In this document: one piece after another, positions 16,218-23,977 of the stretch
Layout of the letters: every line of letters begins with the position of its first letter
Numbering within the stretch: the stretch's first letter is position 1
Assembly (NCBI GenBank): GCA_014377665.1
Contig: JACMPF010000217.1
Coordinates: forward strand, 1-34,845
From: Pedobacter sp.
GTDB lineage: Bacteria; Bacteroidota; Bacteroidia; Sphingobacteriales; Sphingobacteriaceae
Length of the DNA: 34,845 nt
Reading direction: 5' to 3'
Position numbers and translations under genes: made by a program
The notes under the pieces: generated by a model
The model's database searches: none
What the model saw: the letters and a program-made list of their open reading frames with translations, nothing else
What the model was told of the DNA's origin: nothing

Positions 16218-17482
16218 CATTAGCTGAGAGAGATAAAGCGGTTATTTGGCATCCCTACACGCAAATGAAAGGTGCGCTGCCTAATATTCCGATAGTGAGA
16301 GGCGAGGGCGCGCATTTGTTCGATCAAGATGGCAAGAAATATATAGATGCTGTTTCTAGTTGGTGGGTAAATATTCATGGACATGCGCACCCCTATATCG
16401 CAGAAAAAGTTGCTGAGCAGTTAAGGGTTTTAGAGCATGTGATTTTTGCGGGTTTCACACATGAACCTGCAGTGTTGCTTGCAGAAAGGTTGTTGCCGTT
16501 GCTGCCAGGAAAACAAGAGAAGGTATTTTACAGCGATAATGGGTCCACCGCAGTTGAAGTCGCCATCAAGATGTGTTTGCAGTTTTGGGTTAATACTACG
16601 GCTGCTCCAAGAACAAAGATCATTGCGTTTAAAGATGCCTATCATGGCGATACTTTTGGAGCGATGTCTGTAAGTGGTAGAAGTATATTTACCGACCCAT
16701 TTAAATCTTTGCTATTTGATGTAGAATTTATAGACCTCCCTAATGCTCAAAATATCGAGCAATTGAAGTCTAAGATCAATTATTTATCCAACGAAGTGGC
16801 CTGCTTCATATTCGAGCCGAGAGTTTTAGGAGCAGGTGGAATGTTGATGTATGAGGCAGAATACTTGGATCAACTTTTAAGTACTTGTCAGAATCATGGA
16901 ATCCTAACGATTGCAGACGAGGTGATGACTGGCTTTGGGCGAACAGGTACGTTCTTCTCTTGTGAAGTGCTGAACAATGAGCCTGACCTATTTTGCCTAT
17001 CCAAGGGCTTAACTGGAGGCACAATGCCACTGGGAATTACAACCTGTAACAGGAAAATATTTGAAGCGTTTCTGAGTGATGATAAGTTAAAAACTTTATA
17101 TCACGGACATTCATTTACTGCCAACCCTGTTTCAATAGCTGCCTCACTTGCTAGTCTTGATATTCTGCTCAATCCTAGAACGATTGAGAATATCCAAAGA
17201 ATTAGCGAAAAACATAGCGTGTTTGCAAGAACCATTACCGGGCATCCCAAACTAAAAGATGTTAGGCAAACAGGTACTATTCTGGCAATGGAATGGGAAA
17301 CTGGAGGCAACACATCCTATTTAAGTGAATTAAGAAATAATTTATATTTGTTCTTCTTAGAGAGGGGAATAATTTTGCGCCCATTAGGTAACATCCTTTA
17401 CATTTTGCCACCTTATGTGATTAGTAATCAGGATCTCGACTATATTTACGAAACGATTCATCAAGCTTTAAAAGATTTATAA
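16214..17482 (+). CDS. bioA: Adenosylmethionine-8-amino-7-oxononanoate aminotransferase
   Basis: BioA converts KAPA to DAPA in biotin synthesis, using SAM as the amino donor and PLP as cofactor. The 422-residue class III aminotransferase has the BioA-specific opening WHPYTQM (12-18) and SSWWVNIHGHAHP (48-60). The aromatic Y15, W50 and W51 are the substrate-pocket residues by comparison with E. coli. D235 lies in IADEVMTGFGRTG and the PLP lysine K264 in LSKGLTGG. YHGHSFTANP follows. It overlaps the Nudix stop by 4 bases, and the diiron gene follows after 1 base. The other bio genes are not in the window. Confidence 0.96.
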   Translation: MTLAERDKAVIWHPYTQMKGALPNIPIVRGEGAHLFDQDGKKYIDAVSSWWVNIHGHAHPYIAEKVAEQLRVLEHVIFAGFTHEPAVLLAERLLPLLPGKQEKVFYSDNGSTAVEVAIKMCLQFWVNTTAAPRTKIIAFKDAYHGDTFGAMSVSGRSIFTDPFKSLLFDVEFIDLPNAQNIEQLKSKINYLSNEVACFIFEPRVLGAGGMLMYEAEYLDQLLSTCQNHGILTIADEVMTGFGRTGTFFSCEVLNNEPDLFCLSKGLTGGTMPLGITTCNRKIFEAFLSDDKLKTLYHGHSFTANPVSIAASLASLDILLNPRTIENIQRISEKHSVFARTITGHPKLKDVRQTGTILAMEWETGGNTSYLSELRNNLYLFFLERGIILRPLGNILYILPPYVISNQDLDYIYETIHQALKDL

Positions 17483-17483
17483 T

Positions 17484-18116
17484 ATGCTACTAAAATCTAT
17501 TTTAGAAACCATTGTTAACGATAATGTATTGCATTCTAAATGGTTAAATACGCTGTCCTTTATGGAAAATGCAGGCGCAAAAAAGATTTCAGCCTCCGAA
17601 CATAAGGAAGATGTAAACCTAATCATATTGAAACATGCAGCTGAAGAGCATCGCCATGCTTACTATCTAAAAAAGCAGCTAGAGAAGTTAGAAGGTGGTT
17701 TATGCAAGACTTATAAAAGCCATGAATTACTTACGCCAAATTATACGAGATTTTATTTAAACGCTTTGGACATCGCTGTTTGCAGATATTTGAAACAAGA
17801 GTTTAGTCTATTTGGATTCGACCTAAAGTTTGCAGCTTATTTATTCGTTACGTATGCTATTGAAGTGAGGGCAGATGAACTTTATCCTGTTTATCAAGAG
17901 GTCTTGACCAAGGCCAATAGCCGTGTAACAGTTAAATCCATTATCCTGGAAGAGGAAGGGCATCTTGAAGAAATGTTAAATCAATTGAAAGCCTTTTCAA
18001 CAGATTGGGAACATCATGCGGAGATTGTTGTAAAGATTGAGCAAAAAATGTTTAACAATTGGATCAATCAACTGGAAATCGCAATTGGAACCACTTTTTC
18101 TGGAGTGATCGCGTAG
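17484..18116 (+). CDS. Ferritin-like diiron protein of unknown function, in the bioA operon
   Basis: I do not recognise a named family for this 210-residue, all-helical protein. It has a full ferritin-superfamily diiron ligand set: E28 (FMENAGAKK), E55xxH58 (AEEHRH), E127 (AIEVRADE) and E157xxH160 (EEEGHLEEM). The repeat of Glu-only and ExxH helices in order is what such oxygen-activating diiron enzymes show. There is no signal peptide, so it is cytoplasmic. It starts 1 base after the bioA stop and is the last gene of the CDF-nudix-bioA operon. Its 3' end overlaps the convergent pdeM gene by 49 bases. A part in biotin or pimeloyl metabolism is inferred from position only; an oxidase or hydroxylase role, or rubrerythrin-like peroxide handling, are alternatives. 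Confidence 0.82.
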   Translation: MLLKSILETIVNDNVLHSKWLNTLSFMENAGAKKISASEHKEDVNLIILKHAAEEHRHAYYLKKQLEKLEGGLCKTYKSHELLTPNYTRFYLNALDIAVCRYLKQEFSLFGFDLKFAAYLFVTYAIEVRADELYPVYQEVLTKANSRVTVKSIILEEEGHLEEMLNQLKAFSTDWEHHAEIVVKIEQKMFNNWINQLEIAIGTTFSGVIA

Positions 18117-18715
18117 AAACTGTCCCCTTTTTCAGGCTTCATTATGAAAAGACCTGTAAAGACGCTGAAAGCGGGTAAGATACCACAAGTTTCATTGAAG
18201 TAGAAGCAAGGGAATTTAAGTTGTTGTTTTGCCCGACCGAAAATTACTATTCCTGGGTGAATGTGACCACAAAGATTATAGTATTCATCAAATACTTTGG
18301 GTTTATTGTGTATAAATCTAAAAGGATGGCAAAGCAATTCCTTGTGGTGCACCTCAATCCCTAGTGCCACATAATCCTGCGTTTTGAGTTCATCATGGTT
18401 GCCTTTAACCAGTACTACCCTTATTTCACTGTAAGATTTCCTCCATTCTAGAAAAGCATTCGCATCACTATTAATTTTGTTGTGGAACATATCGCCGGTC
18501 ACAAGCAAAGTGAAAGGTTTGAATTCCTTTACTAGGGCTGTTAGTTTTTGAAGATCAGTTTTACCAACTGTGTCAGGCACCTGAATACCCGATTTTCTAA
18601 AGTGAGCTGATTTACCAATATGCAGATCGCTGATGATCAACATTTTTTCTCTCTCCCAATAGATTGCTCTTTCTTTACTTAAATACAATCTTTCTCCACG
18701 GCAATTAATGAACAT
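18068..18715 (-). CDS. pdeM: Ligase-associated DNA damage response endonuclease PdeM
   Basis: PdeM is a calcineurin-like metallophosphoesterase found with the ligase-associated repair genes. The 215-residue protein has the family's metal-binding motifs in order: SDLHIGK (D30, H32), TGDMFH (D75), KGNHDE (N106, H107) and CGHIHPG (H151, H153). It is the last gene of the four-gene operon. Its start overlaps the helicase 3' end by 11 bases, so translation is probably coupled. Its own 3' end overlaps the diiron gene on the other strand by 49 bases, and no terminator was seen between them. Nuclease activity is known for the family by assignment; the substrate in vivo is not. Confidence 0.92.
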   Translation of the reverse strand: MFINCRGERLYLSKERAIYWEREKMLIISDLHIGKSAHFRKSGIQVPDTVGKTDLQKLTALVKEFKPFTLLVTGDMFHNKINSDANAFLEWRKSYSEIRVVLVKGNHDELKTQDYVALGIEVHHKELLCHPFRFIHNKPKVFDEYYNLCGHIHPGIVIFGRAKQQLKFPCFYFNETCGILPAFSVFTGLFIMKPEKGDSFYAITPEKVVPIAISS

Positions 18716-21242
18716 TCTTTTTCCTCACACTTTTCTTTTCTGCTTCTGCAGTCATTCTTTCTATTCTCTGGCTCAACTCTTCAGAACTCATATTATCCCG
18801 CAAACTATCTACCTTTATTGGAAAGCAAAGCGGTGTATAACTCTCTGCTTTGACTACAATTACTTTACTTTTTTGGATTCTATGTAGTGCAGCTGCTAAT
18901 CTTGGTTCTTCTATTTGTTGATAAAAAGCTTCGTCATAAGCCTGGCGCAATAATAAGTTATGTTTATCATAATCACTGAAAACGTTGAAAAATAATGCTG
19001 CCGACGATTGAAGGTGCTTATTGGCAACATATTTACCAGGATATCCTTGAAAAACAAGCCCCGAAATACAAGCAATGTCCCTAAACTTTCTACGTGCCAT
19101 CTCCGTAGCGTTGATACTGGCGATGATGTCGTCAGAAAGGTTTTCAGGACTAAACAACTCTTTGATATTGTCTTCATCGAGCGGGAGCGGCTGTTCGCTT
19201 AACAACTCGAAACCATAATCGTTCATAGCTATGGAGAAGCTTATAGGTTTTAACCGTCCTAATCTATAGGCGATCAAAGAAGCCATTATTTCGTGAACTT
19301 GTCGTCCTTCAAAAGGATAGGCGAAGAGATGATAACCATCCCTTGTATTAATCAATTCAATCAAAAACTCATCACTTTGTGGAACATGGGATACCTTTGC
19401 TTGTCGCTCAAAGAGGGGCAAAATGAAATCGAGTTCTTCATCGTCATGCTGCTTGTCGAGCGTCTCGTTGTATTTTTTCCTCAAGATCACACCTAGATTT
19501 GCGCTTAGTGACATTCGTCCACCCATCCAACTCGGACTCATTGCAGTCTTCTGTTTGCTTTTACGAACGAGCACCATCATATCTTTAATCATTGCAAACT
19601 CCAAAACGCGCCCGGCAAGCGTAAAGCTGGTTCCGACTTTCATTTTAGCTACAAAGGATTCTTCGACCATACCAACAAATCCGCCACTAATATATTTTAC
19701 TTTAAGCATCGCATCGCTAACGATTGTACCGATGTGCAACCGGTGGCGCATTGCGATTTGCCTACTTTCCACCTTCCATAAACCATCAATCTTAGTTACC
19801 TTACTGAATTCATTATAAGCAGTTAAGCTTTCTCCACCTGTAGTAATGAATCGCATGATCCACGCCCATTCATCAGGGAGAAGTTCTCGGAACGCATGCG
19901 TCTCTTTAACTTCTATATAAATCTTTTCATCATCAAACCCATCTCCAACAGCTAAGGTGACGAGGTATTGTATTAAGGTATCGAACGCCATAACTATGGG
20001 ATCCCTACTTTCGATATTTTGCGTTCTAGCGGCTTCTTTTATAGCAGCAGCCTCTACCAGTTCAAGCGCATGAGTAGGTAGAAAGTATATTTTTGATGTT
20101 TCATATGGAGAGTGACCACTTCTGCCAGCTCGTTGTAGAAACCGCGCTACACCTTTTGGTGAACCGATTTGAACTACCGTATCAACTGGTTTAAAGTCTA
20201 CGCCTAAATCGAGTGAAGAAGTGCTAACAACCGCCTTCAAAATGCCAGAATGAATAGAGTCTTCAATCCAGTTTCTTAGCTCAAAATCAATAGATCCATG
20301 GTGAATAGCCAATTGTCCTGCCAAGTTTTCATCCTTTGCCAACAGCGTCTGGTACCATAATTCCGCCTGTCCACGGGTGTTTGTAAAAATAAGTGTTGTT
20401 TTGCTTTTATAAATAATTGGCAATAGTTTGTCTGCTAACTTATGCCCCAAGTGACCGGCCCAAGGCAACATATCGATATGGTCTGGCAGAATAGATTTGA
20501 TGACAATCTTTTTTTCTATATCAGCCTTAACGATTACCTTCAAGACATCTTCATAAGGTACAAGAACATTCAACGCTTGCTCAATATTGCCTATCGTCGC
20601 TGATATTCCCCAAATTCGGAGCAATCGTTCCGGGTGTTTTTCAAGCAACAACCCTTTTATTCTGGAGATTGCAAGTTCGGCCATAACCCCTCTTTTGCTG
20701 CCTAGCAATTCATGCCATTCATCGGCTACAATACATTGCAGGTGTTCAAAATAATTAAAAGTGCTCTTTTGTGCGAGTAACAGATGCATGCTTTCCGGGG
20801 TGATGATCAGCACTTCCGGCATCTGCTTTTTTTGTTTGAGCTTATCGTTTTGAGAGGTATCTCCGTTGCGTACTCCGACTTGCCAGTCGAGTCCCAATTG
20901 CTCACACACTTCACGCATTGCCCTGGAGAGATCTTTAGCCAGCGATCGGAGGGGAGTAATCCAGATTAATTTCAAACCAGTCTGAACCTTTGCTTTCTTA
21001 GTTGTTAATTTTCCTGGTACTACTTTAACTTTCGAAGATTCCTGAGTTGAGTTTAATTCATCGATGACAACAGCAAGGAACAAGGAGAAGGTTTTACCGA
21101 AACCTGTAGGAGCATTTACCAATCCGCTGTATCCCTCTGCATAATATTGCCAAGCATCCGTTTGAAACTTAAAGGGCTTTTTACGAGTGGTTTTAAGCCA
21201 CTTCATAACTTGCTTGTAGCCTTTGCTGGTTTCTATGCCCAT
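18705..21242 (-). CDS. Ligase-associated DEXH-box helicase (Lhr-like)
   Basis: This 845-residue superfamily 2 helicase resembles the core of Lhr, a 3'-to-5' DNA translocase. Motifs: Walker A APTGFGKT (44-51), ITPLRSL, ITPESM, the DEWH box (174-177), the SAT motif in WGISATIGN, TNTRGQAELWYQ, VSTSSLDLGVDF and the arginine finger region QRAGRSGHSP. The C-terminal half is the Lhr-type winged-helix and DEAD-associated region. A lysine-rich stretch (about 70-90, KVKVVPGKLTTKKAKVQ) sits between motifs Q/I and Ia and looks like an insertion. The start lies 1 base past the ligase stop. It works with the neighbouring ligase, exonuclease and PdeM. Confidence 0.95.
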   Translation of the reverse strand: MGIETSKGYKQVMKWLKTTRKKPFKFQTDAWQYYAEGYSGLVNAPTGFGKTFSLFLAVVIDELNSTQESSKVKVVPGKLTTKKAKVQTGLKLIWITPLRSLAKDLSRAMREVCEQLGLDWQVGVRNGDTSQNDKLKQKKQMPEVLIITPESMHLLLAQKSTFNYFEHLQCIVADEWHELLGSKRGVMAELAISRIKGLLLEKHPERLLRIWGISATIGNIEQALNVLVPYEDVLKVIVKADIEKKIVIKSILPDHIDMLPWAGHLGHKLADKLLPIIYKSKTTLIFTNTRGQAELWYQTLLAKDENLAGQLAIHHGSIDFELRNWIEDSIHSGILKAVVSTSSLDLGVDFKPVDTVVQIGSPKGVARFLQRAGRSGHSPYETSKIYFLPTHALELVEAAAIKEAARTQNIESRDPIVMAFDTLIQYLVTLAVGDGFDDEKIYIEVKETHAFRELLPDEWAWIMRFITTGGESLTAYNEFSKVTKIDGLWKVESRQIAMRHRLHIGTIVSDAMLKVKYISGGFVGMVEESFVAKMKVGTSFTLAGRVLEFAMIKDMMVLVRKSKQKTAMSPSWMGGRMSLSANLGVILRKKYNETLDKQHDDEELDFILPLFERQAKVSHVPQSDEFLIELINTRDGYHLFAYPFEGRQVHEIMASLIAYRLGRLKPISFSIAMNDYGFELLSEQPLPLDEDNIKELFSPENLSDDIIASINATEMARRKFRDIACISGLVFQGYPGKYVANKHLQSSAALFFNVFSDYDKHNLLLRQAYDEAFYQQIEEPRLAAALHRIQKSKVIVVKAESYTPLCFPIKVDSLRDNMSSEELSQRIERMTAEAEKKSVRKKNVH

Positions 21243-21243
21243 G

Positions 21244-22845
21244 TTAAGAATTCACTAAAGTTGAAGTCAATAACTGTCTAAGGTCCTCTAACGTGTTGAT
21301 TTCGTCAGCCTTTTTGTCTTTCCGCCAACGTGCAATTCTGGGAAATCTTAGCGCCAAACCCGCCTTATGTCTTTTACTTTCAGCAATGCCTTCAAAAGCG
21401 ATCTCGAATACTAATTCCGGCTTAACGGTACGCACAGGGCCAAATTTCTCTATTGCATTCTTTACCACGAATGAGTTGACTTCTTTAATTTCCTTATCAG
21501 TAAGGCCTGAATAAGCCTTTGCTATGGTAATCAACTTGTCGCCATCTCTAACTGCGAAAGTGTAGTCAGTGAAAAAGTTGGCTCGCCTGCCACTTCCTTT
21601 TTGAGCGTAAATCATCACAGTATCGACTGTATATGGGTTGATCTTCCATTTCCACCAATCCCCACGTTTCCTTCCTGCATGATAGAGTGATTGCAGGTTC
21701 TTGAGCATTATACCTTCACTGTTAATCTTGCGTGCACCTTGTCTAATCTCCGCTAGTTGCTCCCATCTATCAAAGGAAACTACAGGTGACAGTACGATTA
21801 TGTCCTTTTTTTCAATCTGGCTAATTATCTTCTCCAAAAGATTCCTACGAAAAGCCATTGTTTGCTCTCGGAGATCCTCTCCCTGATACTCAAGGATATC
21901 ATACGTATAAAATCCGATAGGAGCATCATTTAACTGCACTTTGTTGATTGTTTTTCTATTTAAACGCTGTTGTAAAATACTAAAAGCCTGAACATTTCCG
22001 TCTTTTACGGAAAGAATTTCGCCATCCAGAACTGTCCCATCCTCTAATTCGTCGACAAGAAAGTGTAGCTCCGGGAATTGTGCCGTTACCAACTCTTCTC
22101 CACGGGACCATATAAAAAGCTCGCCATTCCTTTTTACGATTTGCCCCCGGATACCATCCCATTTCCATTCAGCCTGCCATTCATTTGGTTGACCGAGTGA
22201 GGATGGTTCCATTTCCAACGCATAGGCGAGGCAAAAGGGATAAGGCCATGAACTATCAGTATTTACGTGAGCGCCACCGACCAGGTCATTATAAGTGATC
22301 TCTGTAGGTTCCCATTTACCCATGATACTGTGCATAATTTTATTTGCCTCGGTATCACTTTGCTTTGCCAATGCGTTCACAAGCATCTTATTGGATACAC
22401 CAATCCGGAAATTTCCAGATATTAATTTATTAAAGATGAAACGCTCTTGCGTTTCAAGACTGTTCCATGCATTTAAGATAAAGGCTTTTTTGTCATCTTC
22501 ATCTTTGCTATGAAGACCAGCAAGATCGTTGATCCATTCATGCAGTTTGCGATTTGTCAGATGTTCGGCAGGGGGGAGAACGAGTGCAATTGTTTCACTC
22601 AAATCTCCTACACTATGGTAACTTTCAGCGAACAGCCAATCAGGAATCCCACTCAGCTCGGTTGCCCATTGACGAATAAGGCTGGTGTTTACGGGACGCT
22701 TTGGTTTTTTGCCGGTAAACATCGCTATAACAAAAGGTTTATCAAGTTCATCTGCGTCATTGAAATAGCTGACCAACGCAGCAATTTTGTCGTTGGTCTT
22801 GTTGCTCATTTCCAACTGTTGAATCAGCTCAGTAAACCTTCTCAA
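21244..22845 (-). CDS. ATP-dependent DNA ligase, damage-response type
   Basis: This 533-residue ligase seals DNA nicks using ATP, in addition to the NAD-dependent LigA that is expected elsewhere in the genome. It has an N-terminal DNA-binding domain (about 1-200) and then the catalytic core: nucleotidyl lysine K228 in motif I, EWKWDGIRG; motif III FYTYDIL; motif IV SEGIMLKN; motif V WWKWKI. An OB domain follows, ending in FPRIARWRKDK. It is the type described as the cisplatin damage response ligase. Its start overlaps the exonuclease stop by 4 bases and the helicase follows after 1 base. Confidence 0.96.
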   Translation of the reverse strand: MRRFTELIQQLEMSNKTNDKIAALVSYFNDADELDKPFVIAMFTGKKPKRPVNTSLIRQWATELSGIPDWLFAESYHSVGDLSETIALVLPPAEHLTNRKLHEWINDLAGLHSKDEDDKKAFILNAWNSLETQERFIFNKLISGNFRIGVSNKMLVNALAKQSDTEANKIMHSIMGKWEPTEITYNDLVGGAHVNTDSSWPYPFCLAYALEMEPSSLGQPNEWQAEWKWDGIRGQIVKRNGELFIWSRGEELVTAQFPELHFLVDELEDGTVLDGEILSVKDGNVQAFSILQQRLNRKTINKVQLNDAPIGFYTYDILEYQGEDLREQTMAFRRNLLEKIISQIEKKDIIVLSPVVSFDRWEQLAEIRQGARKINSEGIMLKNLQSLYHAGRKRGDWWKWKINPYTVDTVMIYAQKGSGRRANFFTDYTFAVRDGDKLITIAKAYSGLTDKEIKEVNSFVVKNAIEKFGPVRTVKPELVFEIAFEGIAESKRHKAGLALRFPRIARWRKDKKADEINTLEDLRQLLTSTLVNS

Positions 22846-23873
22846 GATAAATCCTCCTTCACCGTCGGCTGTTCCTCAATTTTCTCATCCTCTTCTTCGT
22901 TCCCATATTGCGTTTTAACTTCTTCAGAATCTATACCAATTTCGTTTAAATATTTCGAGAAAGTAGCAGTAAAACCATGAGTTACAAAAACTTTTTCTGC
23001 TTGAGTAGCCTTAATTGCAGACAAGAGTCCGGGCCAATCTGCATGATCACTTAAGGCGAAACCGGCATCTGCACTCCGCCACCTTCTACTGGCACGTACC
23101 TGCATCCAACCGGAGCAGACACCTGTAGAACCATTTATAAGATTCTTAATCCATCTGCCCTCGGCTAAAGCCGGAGGAACGATTACAATTCCTCTTTGTA
23201 AATCATCTTTTTTAGTATCCGCCGTAATACGAATGGTTTCTGGCAAATCTACACCTGCACGAATAAATGCTTCATTTAAATTGGCGATTGAGTTATGAAC
23301 ATAAATAGAACTATAACCTTCTAGTCCTTTTAAGAGTCTTTGAGCTTTACCAAGACTGTAAGCAACCAAAACACTTGTCTTGTTTTGGTCGTGATTATTA
23401 GAGATCCATGACTTAATTTGTGAAAATATCAGGTCCTGAGGCTGCCATTTATAAATCGGGAGACCAAAAGTACTTTCTGAAACGAATGTGTGACATTTTA
23501 CTGGTTCAAAGGCTGTACTTATGCCGTCATATTCCACCTTATAATCTCCAGATACAACGCATATTTCACCTTTATATTCTAATCTTATTTGAGAAGAACC
23601 AATAACATGCCCGGCAGGAAACAAGCTTAATTTAACTCCATTTATATCTATTTGCTTGTTATATGGCAAGGTTTCGATTTTAAGATCGATTCCCAATCGC
23701 TGGTGCAATATTGGTTTTGTAAGATCATGACAGAGATAGGCCTTATTACCCCATTTTACGTGATCAGCATGACCGTGAGTAGTAACAGCCAAATCAACAG
23801 CCTGCCACGGGTCAATATAAAAATCGCCTTTTTTACAGTAAATTCCTTTGTTGGTAAACCTAAGCAAACTCAT
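22842..23873 (-). CDS. Ligase-associated MBL-fold DNA exonuclease
   Basis: This 343-residue metallo-beta-lactamase fold nuclease carries the metal motif HGHADH (H33, H35, D37, H38), AGHVIGSSQ, SGDYK, and the late ALSDHADW and VTHG, matching the beta-CASP-type family to which SNM1 and CPSF-73 belong. In the ligase-associated operons this protein is the exonuclease. It is the first gene of the set and has a -7 box 18-25 bases upstream. The acidic C-terminal tail (about 315-343, with NEEEDEKIEEQ) has no recognisable motif. Its stop overlaps the ligase start by 4 bases. Confidence 0.95.
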   Translation of the reverse strand: MSLLRFTNKGIYCKKGDFYIDPWQAVDLAVTTHGHADHVKWGNKAYLCHDLTKPILHQRLGIDLKIETLPYNKQIDINGVKLSLFPAGHVIGSSQIRLEYKGEICVVSGDYKVEYDGISTAFEPVKCHTFVSESTFGLPIYKWQPQDLIFSQIKSWISNNHDQNKTSVLVAYSLGKAQRLLKGLEGYSSIYVHNSIANLNEAFIRAGVDLPETIRITADTKKDDLQRGIVIVPPALAEGRWIKNLINGSTGVCSGWMQVRASRRWRSADAGFALSDHADWPGLLSAIKATQAEKVFVTHGFTATFSKYLNEIGIDSEEVKTQYGNEEEDEKIEEQPTVKEDLS

Positions 23874-23890
23874 TTGTTACGTAACACACC

Positions 23891-23898
23891 CAAACCTA
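23891..23898 (-). promoter_or_regulatory. Candidate promoter of the ligase-associated repair operon, -7 box
   Basis: The minus strand reads TAGGTTTG, an exact TAnnTTTG match, 17 bases upstream of the exonuclease ATG. Transcription would start near 23884, about 11 bases before the start codon. No clear -33 TTG was seen. Confidence 0.45.
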
Positions 23899-23944
23899 AC
23901 AAAGTTTTAACATTCGGCCTAGATGCACTAATGGTTTTCTTTAC

Positions 23945-23952
23945 TATTTTTG
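23945..23952 (+). promoter_or_regulatory. Candidate promoter of the TonB-dependent receptor gene, -7 box
   Basis: TATTTTTG is an exact -7 consensus, 25 bases upstream of the TTG start at 23978. It supports that start, because the box and the expected transcription start near 23959 precede it. The region back to back with the exonuclease gene is 104 bases long. Confidence 0.5.
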
Positions 23953-23977
23953 TAAAGACACATATAAACCAAATATC

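Noticed and set aside
17484-18116. Assignment of the diiron protein as MiaE tRNA hydroxylase
   Set aside because: The ligand pattern is shared across the superfamily, but the remembered MiaE-specific N-terminal and loop sequences are not seen.
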